A DNA stretch of 64,000 nucleotides, taken from positions 310,001 to 374,000 of the forward strand of contig JAURXM010000131.1 in assembly GCA_030654395.1 (NCBI GenBank). The letters run 5' to 3'. The notes under the pieces were generated by a model. That model was not told the DNA's origin, did not search any database, and saw only the letters and a list, made by a program, of their open reading frames with translations. Of the stretch, positions 44,868 to 54,595 are shown in pieces. The position numbers and the translations under genes were made by a program. Position 1 is the stretch's first letter; each line of letters begins with the position of its first letter. Source of the stretch: Aquabacterium sp. (GTDB taxonomy: Bacteria; Pseudomonadota; Gammaproteobacteria; Burkholderiales; Burkholderiaceae_C).

Positions 44868-45284
44868 TCAGTGATGCGAGTGAAGCGTCAGTGGCACCAC
44901 GTTCAACTGGCCATGTGTGACGCCAGGTTGCGCCATCAGTGCCTGAGCGAAGGTGCGGACCGCGCCTGTCTCGCCGCGCAGGATCAAGGTTTCGATGCAC
45001 TGGTTGTGATCCAGGTGGGCGTGCATGGTTGAAACCGTCAGATCATGGTGATGGTGCTGCATGTCCGCCAACCGCATGGCCAGTTGTCGTTCGTGATGAT
45101 CGTAGACATAGCTGAGCGTGGCCACACAAGGCCCGTGAGGCTGTTCGGTCAGCTGCTGTTGCCCCAGTTTTTCGCGCAGCAAATCCCGAAAGGCTTCAGA
45201 GCGGTTCTCATAGCCGTTGGCCTGCACCAAGGCCTCAAAGGCGTCGGCCAGGTCGTCGTCTACAGAAATGGTCAATCGGCGCAC
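44868..45284 (-). CDS. nikR: Nickel-responsive regulator
   Basis: A 138-residue NikR: ribbon-helix-helix DNA-binding domain (RRLTISVDDDLADAFEAL...NRSEAFRDLLR) and an ACT-like nickel domain. The high-affinity nickel site is His88, His90 and Cys96 in MHAHLDHNQC, plus a His from QHHHHDL (77-80), one residue off E. coli numbering. GTG 45284 is chosen because GGAGGA lies eight bases upstream. It is divergent from a TonB receptor with a NikR-type operator between them. Confidence 0.9.
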   Translation of the reverse strand: MRRLTISVDDDLADAFEALVQANGYENRSEAFRDLLREKLGQQQLTEQPHGPCVATLSYVYDHHERQLAMRLADMQHHHHDLTVSTMHAHLDHNQCIETLILRGETGAVRTFAQALMAQPGVTHGQLNVVPLTLHSHH

Positions 45285-45347
45285 GCTGAGTTCCTCCAAA
45301 CAGTCCTCTAGTGTGCATCGGTCGTGTGACGCCCCTGAGATTGGGTG

Positions 45348-45374
45348 GTATGACGATACATAAAAACTTCATAC
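45348..45374. promoter_or_regulatory. NikR operator in the nikR/TonB receptor gap
   Basis: GTATGA (45348-45353) and TCATAC (45369-45374) are perfect inverted half-sites and identical to those of the E. coli nik operator. They are 15 bases apart here and 16 in E. coli; the start of the spacer (CGATAC) also resembles it. A TACTAT -10-like hexamer (45372-45377) overlaps the right half, so nickel-loaded NikR would block the receptor promoter. Confidence 0.78.
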
Positions 45375-45479
45375 TATTTCACTAGGATCTGAATCCAGAC
45401 GCGAGGGCCGTGCGTAAGGCAGTTCATCCGAGTGAGGAACAGGTTGTAGCCAATACCTCGATTGAACAGGAGTTAGTCC

Positions 45480-47543
45480 ATGCAAGCGCCCTTTATCCGT
45501 ACAGTCTTGGCCAGTGCTTTGGTGCTGGCCTGGCAACTGAGCCTGGCTCAAGAGGCTCAATTGCCAGCGGTCACCGTGACTGGCAACTACAACAACGCAG
45601 TGGGCACATCAGATGCCGCCAGCCAGGGCGTGGTCACCTCCAAGCTGATTGAAAGCCGCCCCACCTTGCGCCCAGCCGAAGTGCTGGAGTTCGTGCCTGG
45701 CGTGATCGTGTCTCAGCACAGCGGTGATGGCAAGGCCAATCAGTACTATCTGCGCGGTTTCAATCTGGACCACGGCACCGACTTCGCCACCTTCGTGGAT
45801 GGCATGCCTGTGAATATGCCCAGTCATGCCCATGGTCAGGGCTACAGTGATTTGAACTGGCTCATTCCTGAACTGGTTGAGCGAATGAACTATCGCAAGG
45901 GTCCGTACTACGCCGACGAAGGCGACTTCGCTTCGGCCGGTGCCGCTCACATCCGCTTGTTCAACAGCCTGCCGCGAGGGCTTGCCTCTGTCACTTTGGG
46001 CGAGCACGGCTATGCCCGCGCACTGGTGGCCGATTCTTCCGCCCTGACCACAGGCAAGCTTTTGTATGCGGTAGAAGCCGCCCACAACGACGGCCCCTGG
46101 GATCACTCTGAAGACTTTCGGCGTTTCAATGGTGTATTGCGCTACAGCCTGACAGAAGGCAGCACACGCCAATCGTTGACGGCCATGGCCTACACAGCCA
46201 AATGGAACGCGACCGACCAGGTGCCCGAGCGTGCCATCGACAGTGGCTTGATTGGCCGCTTTGGCGCCATTGACTCCAGCGACCACGGCGACACCACACG
46301 CACCAGCCTGTCGTATGACTTGCTGCATGCGATGGACGATGGCGAGTTCAAGCTCAATGCCTACGCCATCCAGTCGCGCCTGGATCTGTTCTCGAACTTC
46401 ACCTTCTACCTGGACGATCCGGTTCGAGGTGACCAGTTCGAGCAAGCTGAACACCGGCAGGTGTATGGCCTGAACACCAGTCGCACCTGGAACAGCGCCT
46501 GGGCAGACCACGAAAGCAGCAACACCCTTGGCCTGCAAGTGCGGCATGATCGGCTCAGCCCAGTTGGCCTGTACACCGCTGAAGGCGGGCAGCGTCTGGA
46601 CACGACCCAGGAAAGCCGTGTGCGCGAGACCAGCGTGGGCCTGTACGCCGAGAACGACACCCATTGGCTGCCCTGGCTGCGATCGGTTGTGGGCGTGCGC
46701 TCGGACCAGTATCACTTTGATGTGCGCAGCTCGATTGACGCCAACAGTGGCACGAAGACAGCCTTGATCAACAGCCCCAAGTTGTCGCTGATCTTCGGGC
46801 CATGGGACAAGACCGAGTACTTCTTCAACTATGGCTACGGCTTTCACAGCAATGATGCACGCGGCGTGACGGCCACAGTCAAAGCTAAAGGCGGTGACCC
46901 CACCGATCCGGCCATCCCATTGGTGCGAACTCGCGGCAGCGAATTGGGGCTGCGCACGGAGATCGTGCCTGGCTTGCAAACATCGGTCGCGCTGTGGCAA
47001 CTCGACATCGCCTCGGAGCTGGTGTTTGTGGGTGACGCGGGCGAGACCGAAGCCAGTGGCGCCAGCAAGCGCCATGGCATTGAAATCAACAACCACTACG
47101 TGGCCAGGCCGTGGCTGCTGTTCGACGCGGATCTGGCCTTTTCGCAATCCAGCTTCAACGAGAACCAGGGTGAAGACCCCAACTTCGGTCGCTACATCCC
47201 CGGATCCGTGCGCACCGTGGCCTCCTTTGGTGCCACCGTGACCAACTTTGGCCCGTGGTTCGGTCAGTTTCAGCTTCGCTACTTTGGTCCGCGCCCGCTG
47301 ATTGAAGACAACAGCCAGCGCTCCAGGGGCACCACCCTGGCCTATGCGCGTGTGGGTTACAAGGTCAGCTCCGACATGAAAGTCGCTGTCGATGTCTTCA
47401 ACCTTTTCGATCGCAAGGCCAGCGACATCGATTACTACTATCCATCGAGGTTGCCGGGCGAGGCGGCAGATGGTGTCAGCGATACGCACACGCATCCTGC
47501 CGAGCCACGATCATTGCGCATCACGCTGAGCATGAATTTCTAA
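45480..47543 (+). CDS. TonB-dependent receptor, probably for nickel
   Basis: A 687-residue outer-membrane receptor: signal peptide (to LSLAQ), plug with LPAVTVTGNY, VLEFVPGVIVSQHSG and YYLRGFNLDHGTDFATFVDGMPVN, and a barrel ending LRITLSMNF. The plug segment MPSHAHGQGYSDLNW has two His that could take part in metal recognition. AGGAG precedes the ATG. Control by NikR is inferred from the operator at 45348. NikR-linked TonB receptors that import nickel are known from other proteobacteria. The C-terminus has another His group (VSDTHTHPAE). Confidence 0.82.
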   Translation: MQAPFIRTVLASALVLAWQLSLAQEAQLPAVTVTGNYNNAVGTSDAASQGVVTSKLIESRPTLRPAEVLEFVPGVIVSQHSGDGKANQYYLRGFNLDHGTDFATFVDGMPVNMPSHAHGQGYSDLNWLIPELVERMNYRKGPYYADEGDFASAGAAHIRLFNSLPRGLASVTLGEHGYARALVADSSALTTGKLLYAVEAAHNDGPWDHSEDFRRFNGVLRYSLTEGSTRQSLTAMAYTAKWNATDQVPERAIDSGLIGRFGAIDSSDHGDTTRTSLSYDLLHAMDDGEFKLNAYAIQSRLDLFSNFTFYLDDPVRGDQFEQAEHRQVYGLNTSRTWNSAWADHESSNTLGLQVRHDRLSPVGLYTAEGGQRLDTTQESRVRETSVGLYAENDTHWLPWLRSVVGVRSDQYHFDVRSSIDANSGTKTALINSPKLSLIFGPWDKTEYFFNYGYGFHSNDARGVTATVKAKGGDPTDPAIPLVRTRGSELGLRTEIVPGLQTSVALWQLDIASELVFVGDAGETEASGASKRHGIEINNHYVARPWLLFDADLAFSQSSFNENQGEDPNFGRYIPGSVRTVASFGATVTNFGPWFGQFQLRYFGPRPLIEDNSQRSRGTTLAYARVGYKVSSDMKVAVDVFNLFDRKASDIDYYYPSRLPGEAADGVSDTHTHPAEPRSLRITLSMNF

Positions 47544-47567
47544 AGGTATAGAAAAGGAGAGATGAAG

Positions 47568-47924
47568 ATGAACAAGTTTGCGATCCGCGTCACGTTATTT
47601 GGCTTGCTGCTCCTGGCGATTCCGGCACGTTCAGCCACAAACATGACATCTGTGGCATACGAAGAAGGCTGGCGCCGCGCACGCATAGAGTCGCTCAGCA
47701 ATGTCAGCGCACTATCAACCGCACACGTCATGGCCTGCCACGCGGAGTTGAAGGATCAGAGGGATCAAAAGCGCTTGGCGGTCTTGTCGTACAGCTATGG
47801 GGGCAACCCAAATCTTCGGGCCAAACGCTTGGCTGTGGTGCAAAACGATGTCGTTTTGACACCTGGAGACAGGGTCTACGTCAATCTTGGAAATTGCCGG
47901 GAATCATTGCAGTTGATCCCGTAA
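47568..47924 (+). CDS. Small secreted protein downstream of the nickel receptor
   Basis: A 118-residue protein with a signal peptide (MNKFAIRVTLFGLLLLAIPARS) and two Cys (MACHAELK, GNCRES) that may form a disulfide. The ATG at 47568 is chosen because AAGGAG is eight bases away; it is only two from the ATG at 47562. It begins 24 bp after the receptor and is probably co-transcribed. I recognise no family; VLTPGDRVYVNLGNC recalls the SoxZ-like or outer-membrane lipoprotein SlyB type but is not enough to assign. Confidence 0.6.
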   Translation: MNKFAIRVTLFGLLLLAIPARSATNMTSVAYEEGWRRARIESLSNVSALSTAHVMACHAELKDQRDQKRLAVLSYSYGGNPNLRAKRLAVVQNDVVLTPGDRVYVNLGNCRESLQLIP

Positions 47925-48132
47925 TCTCAGCTTGACGAATTTGAAGGATGGCAGAGCTTTCGGGAAAAGGAGCCTCCAGTTTTGCGCACGCTGAATGGGT
48001 GTGAGCTATCAGGAACAATTTCCAACTTCAGCTCTTGGCCGAAAACTGACCGCGCGAAGGGGTAAGACGAACGCCTGCAACCGCTGCTGACCGGCTCTCA
48101 AAATGCACATAGCCAGAAAATCAAACAGGCAA

Positions 48133-48165
48133 GAAAAAAGCACCTGACATCACTGCGAGGTGCTT
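48133..48165 (-). terminator. Rho-independent terminator of tRNA-Val
   Basis: On the minus strand AAGCACCT and AGGTGCTT form an eight-pair stem with a 12-base loop, followed by a run of six T. It lies directly after the tRNA 3' end. Confidence 0.85.
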
Positions 48166-48172
48166 GTGTTCT

Positions 48173-48247
48173 TGGTGGGAGGTACAAGTTTCGAACTTGT
48201 GACCCTTGCAGTGTGAATGCAATGCTCTACCCCTGAGCTAACCTCCC
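48173..48247 (-). tRNA. tRNA-Val, anticodon CAC
   Basis: The cloverleaf is complete: acceptor GGGAGGT/ACCTCCC, D stem GCTC/GAGC, anticodon stem TTGCA/TGCAA with loop TTCACAC (anticodon CAC), T stem ACAAG/CTTGT with TTCGAAA, discriminator A and encoded CCA. Length 75. It reads GTG codons. Confidence 0.95.
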
Positions 48248-48264
48248 TACAACCAAGAGCGCTA

Positions 48265-48990
48265 CTATAGCACGGCTTGCAGCGATTTCCACACCGCTTT
48301 GCCGCCGCTGGCCTTGTCGATATCAGCCAAGGCCACATCAAAAGCAGCCGCCTCTTCATCACTGGGCTGGATCACCGGCAAATCAAACACACTGAAGTCA
48401 ATGGCCGCGACGACGTTTGCGCCCTGACCATCGCCGTCGTCACCGCCATCGGTGTCCATCAACAGCGCATCTTGACCACGCGTCATGTTGATGTAGACGA
48501 CAGCCAGCAGCTCGGCATCCATCAAGGCGCCGTGCAAAGTACGGTGGGTGTTGTCCACTTCAAGCCGTTTGCACAAAGCATCAAGCGAGTTGGATTTGCC
48601 TGGGAACATCTCGCGCGCCATCACCAGCGTATCAAGCACGCTGCCAACATGGTCGGCGAACACGCCCTTGCCCACCCGCTTTAACTCTGCGTTCAAGAAC
48701 CCGACGTCAAAGTTGGCGTTGTGGATGATGATTTCTGCACCACGGCAGTAGTCCAAGATTTCATCGGCCAAGGTCGCAAAAAGCGGTTTGTCAGCCAAGA
48801 ACTCTTCCGTCAGCCCGTGAACCTTGACCGCGTCCTCGTGGCTGGCCCGCTCTGGGTTGATGTAGAAATGCAAATGCCGCCCAGTCAGGCGGCGGTTGAT
48901 CATCTCCACGCAACCGATTTCGATGATGCGGTCGCCTGACTCAGGGCTCAAGCCCGTGGTTTCGGTATCAAGAAATATCTGACGTGACAT
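48265..48990 (-). CDS. dnaQ: DNA polymerase III epsilon subunit (proofreading exonuclease)
   Basis: A 241-residue DEDDh 3'-5' exonuclease. ExoI is FLDTETTGLSPESGDRIIEIG, ExoII HNANFDVGFLN and ExoIII HGALMDAE, with the catalytic His in NTHRTLHGA. The C-terminal part (after about 185) carries an acidic linker (DTDGGDDGDG) before the polymerase-binding tail. It is followed by tRNA-Val on the same strand. rnhA, the frequent neighbour, is not beside it here. Confidence 0.93.
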   Translation of the reverse strand: MSRQIFLDTETTGLSPESGDRIIEIGCVEMINRRLTGRHLHFYINPERASHEDAVKVHGLTEEFLADKPLFATLADEILDYCRGAEIIIHNANFDVGFLNAELKRVGKGVFADHVGSVLDTLVMAREMFPGKSNSLDALCKRLEVDNTHRTLHGALMDAELLAVVYINMTRGQDALLMDTDGGDDGDGQGANVVAAIDFSVFDLPVIQPSDEEAAAFDVALADIDKASGGKAVWKSLQAVL

Positions 48991-49010
48991 GGCGCAGCGA
49001 TACGGTTAGA

Positions 49011-49349
49011 TCAGTGGTTTTCACGTGCATGGTTGATCGTGTACTTGGGAATCTCGATTGTCAGATCAGCCCCAGCCACGATCGCCTGACAGCTCAGGCG
49101 CGAGTTGGGCTCCAGACCCCAAGCACGGTCCAGCAAGTCCTCTTCGGTCTCTTCGATCTCATTGAGGCTGCGGAAACCTTCGCGCACCACGACGTGGCAC
49201 GTTGTACAGGCGGCGCTCATGTCGCACGCGTGCTCAATCTCAATGTGGTTTTCAAGCAAGGCTTCGCAGATGCTGGTGCCAGGTGCAACCGTGATTTGCT
49301 TGCCCTGTGGGCACAGGCTGGCATGCGGCAGGATATGAATGATGGGCAT
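49011..49349 (-). CDS. fdx: [2Fe-2S] ferredoxin of the ISC system
   Basis: A 112-residue adrenodoxin-type ferredoxin that supplies electrons for cluster assembly. The ligands are the three Cys in HACDMSAACTTCHV and the fourth in SRLSCQAI. The end of the protein (IPKYTINHARENH) matches the usual ISC ferredoxin tail. Last gene of the isc operon, 23 bp after hscA. Confidence 0.95.
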   Translation of the reverse strand: MPIIHILPHASLCPQGKQITVAPGTSICEALLENHIEIEHACDMSAACTTCHVVVREGFRSLNEIEETEEDLLDRAWGLEPNSRLSCQAIVAGADLTIEIPKYTINHARENH

Positions 49350-49372
49350 AGTGACTATGTGTATCCAAAGAA

Positions 49373-51241
49373 TCAGACTTGATCAACAGTGCGGCCTGCC
49401 AAGGCTTGGCGAATGCTGCGGTTCATGCGTTCAGCGGCAAAGCTCTCTGTCCCAACGGCCAGCGCTTTGTTGGCCGCTTCCAGCGCCTCCAAGTCACCAC
49501 GATCACAGCGTTGCCCGATTTGGGTCATGAGGCTGTCGATCTGGCTGCGTTCCTCCGCGCTGAGCAAGTCGCCATCGGCGGCCAGCGCAGCCCGTGTCGC
49601 TTCGAGCATGCGCTCGGCCTCCACGCGGGCTTCGCGCAAAGCACGGTCTTTCATGTCGGCGGCTGCGGTGGTGAAACCCTCTTTGAGCATGCTGGCCACT
49701 TGCTCATCGTTCAAGCCATAGCTGGGCTTGACGATGACAGAGGCCTCAACGCCCGAGATCAGCTCTTTGGCCGACACGCTGAGCAAACCGTCTGCATCCA
49801 CCTGAAAGCTCACGCGGATGCGCGCAGCACCCGCGGCCATCGGGGGGATGCCGCGCAATTCAAATCGTGCCAAGGAGCGACAAAACTCCACTTGCTCGCG
49901 CTCACCTTGGATGACGTGCACAGCCAATGCCGTTTGGCCATCTTTGAAGGTGGTGAAATCCTGCGCCAGTGCGCACGGGATCGGGGTGTTGCGAGGGATG
50001 ATGCGCTCAACCAAACTGCCCATGGTCTCCAGACCCAGCGACAGCGGCAGCACATCAAGCAGCAGCAACTCGCCCTGCACGTTGTTGCCAGCCAATTGAT
50101 TGGCTTGGATCGCCGCGCCCAAGGCCACGACCTCATCCGGGTTCAGATCGGTCAGCGGTGTCTGGCCAAAAAATGCGCCAACCGCATCGCGCACAGCCGG
50201 TGTGCGGGTTGAACCACCCACCATCACCACGCCTTTGACCTCAGCCGGCTTGATCTTGGCATCACGCAAGACACGGCGCACTGAAGCAAGCGACTTGTCG
50301 ATCAAAGGCTTGATCAGCTCACCCAAGCGTTCGCGGGTGATGCTGACCGACAGCATGCCGCCCGACAAGGCACATGACAAATGGGCGCTGCCATCGGTGG
50401 ACAGCTTCTCTTTGGTACGCCGCGCGGCGACCAAGACGGTGCGCTTATCCTGCGGCGTGACGGCTTGCATCTCAGCTTCGCTCAAGGCAGCTTCGGCCAA
50501 CAGGTGATCAATGTCGTCCCCGCCTAAAGCGGAATCACCACCTGTGGACACGACCTCAAACACGCCACGGCTGAGCTGCAGCAGTGAAATATCAAAGGTG
50601 CCGCCGCCCAAGTCGTAAATGGCGTAGAGGCCTTCGGCGCCCGAATCCAAGCCGTAAGCAATCGCTGCGGCCGTCGGCTCATTGAGCAAGCGCATGACGT
50701 TGAGCCCAGCCATCTGGGCCGCGTCTTTGGTGGCTTGGCGCTGTGCATCGTCAAAATAAGCAGGCACCGTGATGACCGCACCGAACAAGTCGTCGTTGAA
50801 GGTGTCTTCAGCACGCTGCCTGAGGCAAGCCAAGATCTCAGCGGAGACCTCGATGGGCGACTTCACCCCGGCCACGGTCTTGACAGCGACCATGCCAGGC
50901 TGATCTTCAAACTGATACGGCAAGCGCCCTGCATCAGGCAAATCAGCCAGACGCCGCCCCATGAAACGCTTCACCGACACGATGGTGTTTTGGGAGTCCT
51001 CAGCTTGCGCAGCGAGGGCGTCAAAGCCGATCTGGCGGCGTGTTTGCCCTTTGGCATCGAGCTGATAGCGCACAGCCGAGGGCAGGATCACCCTGCCCTG
51101 CTCATCAGGCAAGCATTCGGCCACACCACTGCGCACCGAGGCCACAAGTGAGTGGGTCGTACCCAAGTCAATGCCCACTGCGATGCGTCGCTGATGGGGG
51201 TCGGGGGATTGTCCGGGTTCGGATATTTGCAGCAGGGCCAT
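49373..51241 (-). CDS. hscA: Fe-S cluster transfer chaperone HscA (Hsp70 type)
   Basis: A 622-residue Hsp70 chaperone that releases clusters from IscU. The nucleotide-binding domain shows [35 protein letters not shown] and [11 protein letters not shown]; the substrate domain begins after [17 protein letters not shown]. HscA-type short C-terminus. Normal length. It follows hscB by 35 bp. Confidence 0.95.
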   Translation of the reverse strand: MALLQISEPGQSPDPHQRRIAVGIDLGTTHSLVASVRSGVAECLPDEQGRVILPSAVRYQLDAKGQTRRQIGFDALAAQAEDSQNTIVSVKRFMGRRLADLPDAGRLPYQFEDQPGMVAVKTVAGVKSPIEVSAEILACLRQRAEDTFNDDLFGAVITVPAYFDDAQRQATKDAAQMAGLNVMRLLNEPTAAAIAYGLDSGAEGLYAIYDLGGGTFDISLLQLSRGVFEVVSTGGDSALGGDDIDHLLAEAALSEAEMQAVTPQDKRTVLVAARRTKEKLSTDGSAHLSCALSGGMLSVSITRERLGELIKPLIDKSLASVRRVLRDAKIKPAEVKGVVMVGGSTRTPAVRDAVGAFFGQTPLTDLNPDEVVALGAAIQANQLAGNNVQGELLLLDVLPLSLGLETMGSLVERIIPRNTPIPCALAQDFTTFKDGQTALAVHVIQGEREQVEFCRSLARFELRGIPPMAAGAARIRVSFQVDADGLLSVSAKELISGVEASVIVKPSYGLNDEQVASMLKEGFTTAAADMKDRALREARVEAERMLEATRAALAADGDLLSAEERSQIDSLMTQIGQRCDRGDLEALEAANKALAVGTESFAAERMNRSIRQALAGRTVDQV

Positions 51242-51276
51242 GAGGGTCAGCGTGGATTCAGCGAAAATTCAGCGCC

Positions 51277-51801
51277 TCAAGCGGCGTCTTCGTATCGTTC
51301 AAGTCGGGCATCGATCTCTTCAAGCAAGCGATCAATGAACATCAAGGCGCGCACTTCTTGCGCAGCCTGCACGTGGTTGGCATCCACATCCAACAATTGG
51401 ACTAGGGTAGCGAGGCGCGCTTGACGCTGCGCTTGCACGGTGTCGCACAAGGCTTGCACCTGCTGGGGGTTGTCAGCGTCTTCCAGATCCTCGCGCCATG
51501 CCATTTGTTGCATCAAAAAGGCACCGGGCATGGCGGTATTGTGATTGGCCTGTACAGGCACACCAGCCAACTCACAAAGATAGCCTGCGCGTTTGAGCGG
51601 GTCTTTCAGGCGCTGGTGGGCCTCATTGACACGCACAGCCCACTGCATGGCAAAGCGCTGCGCAGCTGGGCCTTGAGCCGCATACCGGTCAGGGTGAACC
51701 TGGGCCTGAAACGTCTTCCATGCCGCATCCAAATGGGATCGATCAAGCGCAAAAGTCTTGCTCAAGCCCAATAGGGTGAAGTCGTCAGTGTCAATCTTCA
51801 T
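51277..51801 (-). CDS. hscB: Fe-S co-chaperone HscB (J-domain protein)
   Basis: A 174-residue co-chaperone with an N-terminal J domain (FTLLGLSKTFALDRSHLDAAWKTFQAQVHPDRY, with the HPD motif) and a C-terminal helical domain that binds IscU. It stimulates HscA. Normal length and position between iscA and hscA. Confidence 0.95.
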   Translation of the reverse strand: MKIDTDDFTLLGLSKTFALDRSHLDAAWKTFQAQVHPDRYAAQGPAAQRFAMQWAVRVNEAHQRLKDPLKRAGYLCELAGVPVQANHNTAMPGAFLMQQMAWREDLEDADNPQQVQALCDTVQAQRQARLATLVQLLDVDANHVQAAQEVRALMFIDRLLEEIDARLERYEDAA

Positions 51802-51829
51802 TGCGTGGATTCAAAAGACGCCTGCACCG

Positions 51830-52153
51830 TCAGATGCGGAAGGACTCGCCGCAGCCGCAACGGTCGCGCTCGTTCGGATTATTGAACTTGAAGCCTTCGT
51901 TCAGGCCTTCGCGCACAAAGTCCAACTCGGTGCCGTCGATGTAAGGCAGGCTTTTTGGGTCAACCAAAATCTTCACGCCTTGCTGCTCAAAGACGATGTC
52001 CTCGGGCGCGACCTCATCGGCGTATTCAATTTTGTAGGCCAAGCCCGAGCAACCCGTGGTCTTGACGCCCAGTCGCACGCCCACGCCTTTGCCACGGCGG
52101 CTCAGGTTGCGGTTGATGTGGCGTGCGGCCGCCTCAGTCAAACCAACTGACAT
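51830..52153 (-). CDS. iscA: Iron-sulfur assembly protein IscA
   Basis: A 107-residue A-type carrier with the three Cys ligands: [11 protein letters not shown] and the final RCGCGES. The start [13 protein letters not shown] at 52153 gives the usual length. The frame is open further up to an ATG at 52240 that would overlap the iscU stop and add 29 residues ([11 protein letters not shown]...). Neither start has a strong ribosome site, so the long form cannot be ruled out. Confidence 0.92.
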   Translation of the reverse strand: MSVGLTEAAARHINRNLSRRGKGVGVRLGVKTTGCSGLAYKIEYADEVAPEDIVFEQQGVKILVDPKSLPYIDGTELDFVREGLNEGFKFNNPNERDRCGCGESFRI

Positions 52154-52229
52154 GCCTTCGGTTGCCGCAGCAATCTCTGCCAGCGGAACGGTGCCCGGCC
52201 CGGCCGTGCACGACTCAGAATTGGTTTGG

Positions 52230-52616
52230 TTAGGCTGCATGTTTGGTCTTGTAGTCGTTGACGGCTGCTTTGATGGCATCTTCCGCCAAAATTGAGCAGT
52301 GAATCTTGACCGGGGGCAAGGCCAGCTCTTCAGCGATTTGCGTATTTTTGATCGTGAGCGCCTCGTCCAATGTCTTGCCGCGCACCCACTCGGTCACCAA
52401 TGAGCTGGACGCAATCGCCGAGCCGCAGCCGTAGGTTTTAAAGCGGGCATCCTCGATCACGCCCGTCAAGGGGTTGACCTTGATTTGCAGCTTCATCACA
52501 TCGCCGCAAGCCGGGGCGCCGACCATGCCGGTGCCCACGGTTTCGTCGCCCTTTTCAAAGGCGCCAACGTTGCGGGGATTTTCGTAGTGGTCAATGACCT
52601 TGTCGCTGTATGCCAT
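52230..52616 (-). CDS. iscU: Iron-sulfur scaffold protein IscU
   Basis: A 128-residue scaffold on which clusters are built. The ligands are Cys37 (GAPACGDVM), Cys63 (YGCGSAIAS) and Cys106 ([10 protein letters not shown]). The HscA-recognition motif LPPVK lies just before Cys106. The acidic residue near Cys37 is Asp39. Normal length and order. Confidence 0.96.
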   Translation of the reverse strand: MAYSDKVIDHYENPRNVGAFEKGDETVGTGMVGAPACGDVMKLQIKVNPLTGVIEDARFKTYGCGSAIASSSLVTEWVRGKTLDEALTIKNTQIAEELALPPVKIHCSILAEDAIKAAVNDYKTKHAA

Positions 52617-52661
52617 GAGATAACTCCAAGAACGTGATGAGCGTAACGCGTTGACGCAAAG

Positions 52662-53882
52662 TCAGTGCGCAGCCCATTGAATAGTACTGATGTCAATACC
52701 GTCTTTGTACATATCCCAAAGCGGTGACAGATCGCGCAATTTGGCCACCCGCTCTTTGAGCGTCGCCACAACAAAATCCACTTCTTCATCGGTGGTGAAG
52801 CGGCCGATGGTCATGCGCAGCGAGCTGTGTGCCAGCTCATCGCTGCGACCCAAGGCGCGCAGCACGTAGCTGGGCTCCAAGCTGGCCGACGTACAGGCCG
52901 AGCCCGAAGACACCGCAATACCCTTGATGCCCATGATCAGCGACTCACCCTCGACATAGTTGAACGAGATGTTCAAGTTATGCGGGATGCGCCGAGTCAT
53001 GTCGCCATTGACAAAAATTTGCTCAATGCCTTGCAGGCCAGCGTACAAACGCGCTTGCAGCGCCTTGATACGGGGCAGCTCTACAGCCATTTCTTCTTTG
53101 GCAATGCGGAAGGCTTCGCCCATGCCGACGATTTGGTGCGTGGGCAAGGTGCCTGAACGCATGCCACGTTCATGACCGCCGCCGTGCATCTGCGCCTCCA
53201 AGCGCACACGCGGTTTGCGGCGCACATACAAAGCGCCAATGCCCTTAGGGCCATAGGTTTTATGGGAGGCCAAGCTCAGCAAATCGACCGGCAAGGTGCT
53301 CATGTCGATGTCGACTTTGCCCGTGGCTTGGGCCGCATCCACGTGGAAGATGATGCCCTTCTCGCGGCACAAGGCGCCGATAGCAGGGATGTCTTGCACG
53401 ACACCGATTTCGTTGTTGACCAACATGACCGATATCAAAATGGTGTCCGGGCGGATCGCCGCCTTGAGCACATCCATGTCCAGCAGACCATCGTCCTTGA
53501 CGTCAAGGTAGGTCGCTTCAAAGCCTTGGCGCTCCAGCTCACGCACCGTGTCCAGCACCGCTTTGTGCTCTGTTTTGACGGTGATGATGTGCTTGCCGCG
53601 CGACTGATAGAAGTGCGCAGCGCCTTTGATGGCGAGGTTATTGGATTCGGTTGCACCCGATGTCCAGACGATCTCACGTGGATCGGCACCGATCAGATCG
53701 GCCACCTGCACACGGGCGTTCTCGACCGCGGCTTCTGCGGCCCAGCCGTAGGAATGGGTGCGCGAGGCCGGGTTACCAAACTGCTCACGCAGCCAAGGGA
53801 TCATGGCGTCCACAACGCGTGGGTCAACCGGGGTGGTTGCGCCGTAGTCCATGTAAATCGGGAAGTGCGGGGTCATGTCCAT
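52662..53882 (-). CDS. iscS: Cysteine desulfurase IscS
   Basis: A 406-residue PLP enzyme that takes sulfur from cysteine. The PLP Lys is in [17 protein letters not shown] and the mobile catalytic Cys in [17 protein letters not shown]. The protein begins [21 protein letters not shown] 53882 and the ATG two codons on are both possible. The 118-bp gap to iscR shows no separate promoter that I can support. Confidence 0.96.
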   Translation of the reverse strand: MDMTPHFPIYMDYGATTPVDPRVVDAMIPWLREQFGNPASRTHSYGWAAEAAVENARVQVADLIGADPREIVWTSGATESNNLAIKGAAHFYQSRGKHIITVKTEHKAVLDTVRELERQGFEATYLDVKDDGLLDMDVLKAAIRPDTILISVMLVNNEIGVVQDIPAIGALCREKGIIFHVDAAQATGKVDIDMSTLPVDLLSLASHKTYGPKGIGALYVRRKPRVRLEAQMHGGGHERGMRSGTLPTHQIVGMGEAFRIAKEEMAVELPRIKALQARLYAGLQGIEQIFVNGDMTRRIPHNLNISFNYVEGESLIMGIKGIAVSSGSACTSASLEPSYVLRALGRSDELAHSSLRMTIGRFTTDEEVDFVVATLKERVAKLRDLSPLWDMYKDGIDISTIQWAAH

Positions 53883-54000
53883 GATGGGGACTCAAACATG
53901 CTGGCGCCAGACCGAGATCACCTTGTGATCAGGCTGGCAACTCGCGTTGAAATAAAGCTGTTCAGCTCAGCGGGAAACCGTCAATTATCCAGACTTGCGG

Positions 54001-54534
54001 TTACTTGGACAAAATGGCCCCGAGAGCGAACACCGAATTAGGCGCCGTGATCTTGATCGGCTTGACCACGGGCTGCGTTGAAATGGCGCGTTTGATGGTT
54101 TGCGCCTCAATCGACACGCCCTTGGCGAGCTGATCCTCGACCAATTTACGCAGACTGATCGAATCCAAATACTCGATCATTTTGTTGTTCAGGCTCGTCC
54201 AGAGGTCGTGCGTCATGCAACGCCCACCGTCTTCACCCATGCAATTTTCTTTGCCACCGCAACCTGTGGCGTCAATGGGCTCATCCACCGCCACGATGAT
54301 GTCAGCGACGGTGATGTCTTGCGATTTGCGGCCCAGCGAGTAACCGCCACCAGGGCCACGGGTGCTTTCAACCAGCTCGTGGCGACGCAATTTACCGAAC
54401 AACTGCTCAAGGTAAGACAGCGAAATGTGCTGGCGCTGGCTGATAGCAGCCAAGGCAACAGGGCCGGTGTTTTCGCGCAAAGCCAGATCAATCATTGCCG
54501 TTACTGCGAAACGGCCTTTTGTAGTCAAACGCAT
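54001..54534 (-). CDS. iscR: Iron-sulfur cluster regulator IscR
   Basis: A 177-residue Rrf2-family regulator. The winged helix includes HISLSYLEQLFGKLRRHELVESTRGPGGGYSLGR. The [2Fe-2S] ligands are Cys92, Cys98 and Cys106 with His109 in CGGKENCMGEDGGRCMTH; the Cys98-Cys106 spacing is two residues longer than in E. coli IscR. AGGAG precedes the ATG. It represses the isc operon when cluster-loaded. Confidence 0.94.
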   Translation of the reverse strand: MRLTTKGRFAVTAMIDLALRENTGPVALAAISQRQHISLSYLEQLFGKLRRHELVESTRGPGGGYSLGRKSQDITVADIIVAVDEPIDATGCGGKENCMGEDGGRCMTHDLWTSLNNKMIEYLDSISLRKLVEDQLAKGVSIEAQTIKRAISTQPVVKPIKITAPNSVFALGAILSK

Positions 54535-54595
54535 GGCTTTTCTCCTGGGTCAGAAACGTGGGCGACCTCAGTCTCAGCCCAGCGTCATTGACTGC

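Noticed and set aside
45609..47495. Very long open frame on the minus strand opposite the nickel-type TonB receptor
   Set aside because: It is antisense to a gene with clear domains, has no ribosome site and no family-like sequence; GC-rich codon use leaves such frames open.
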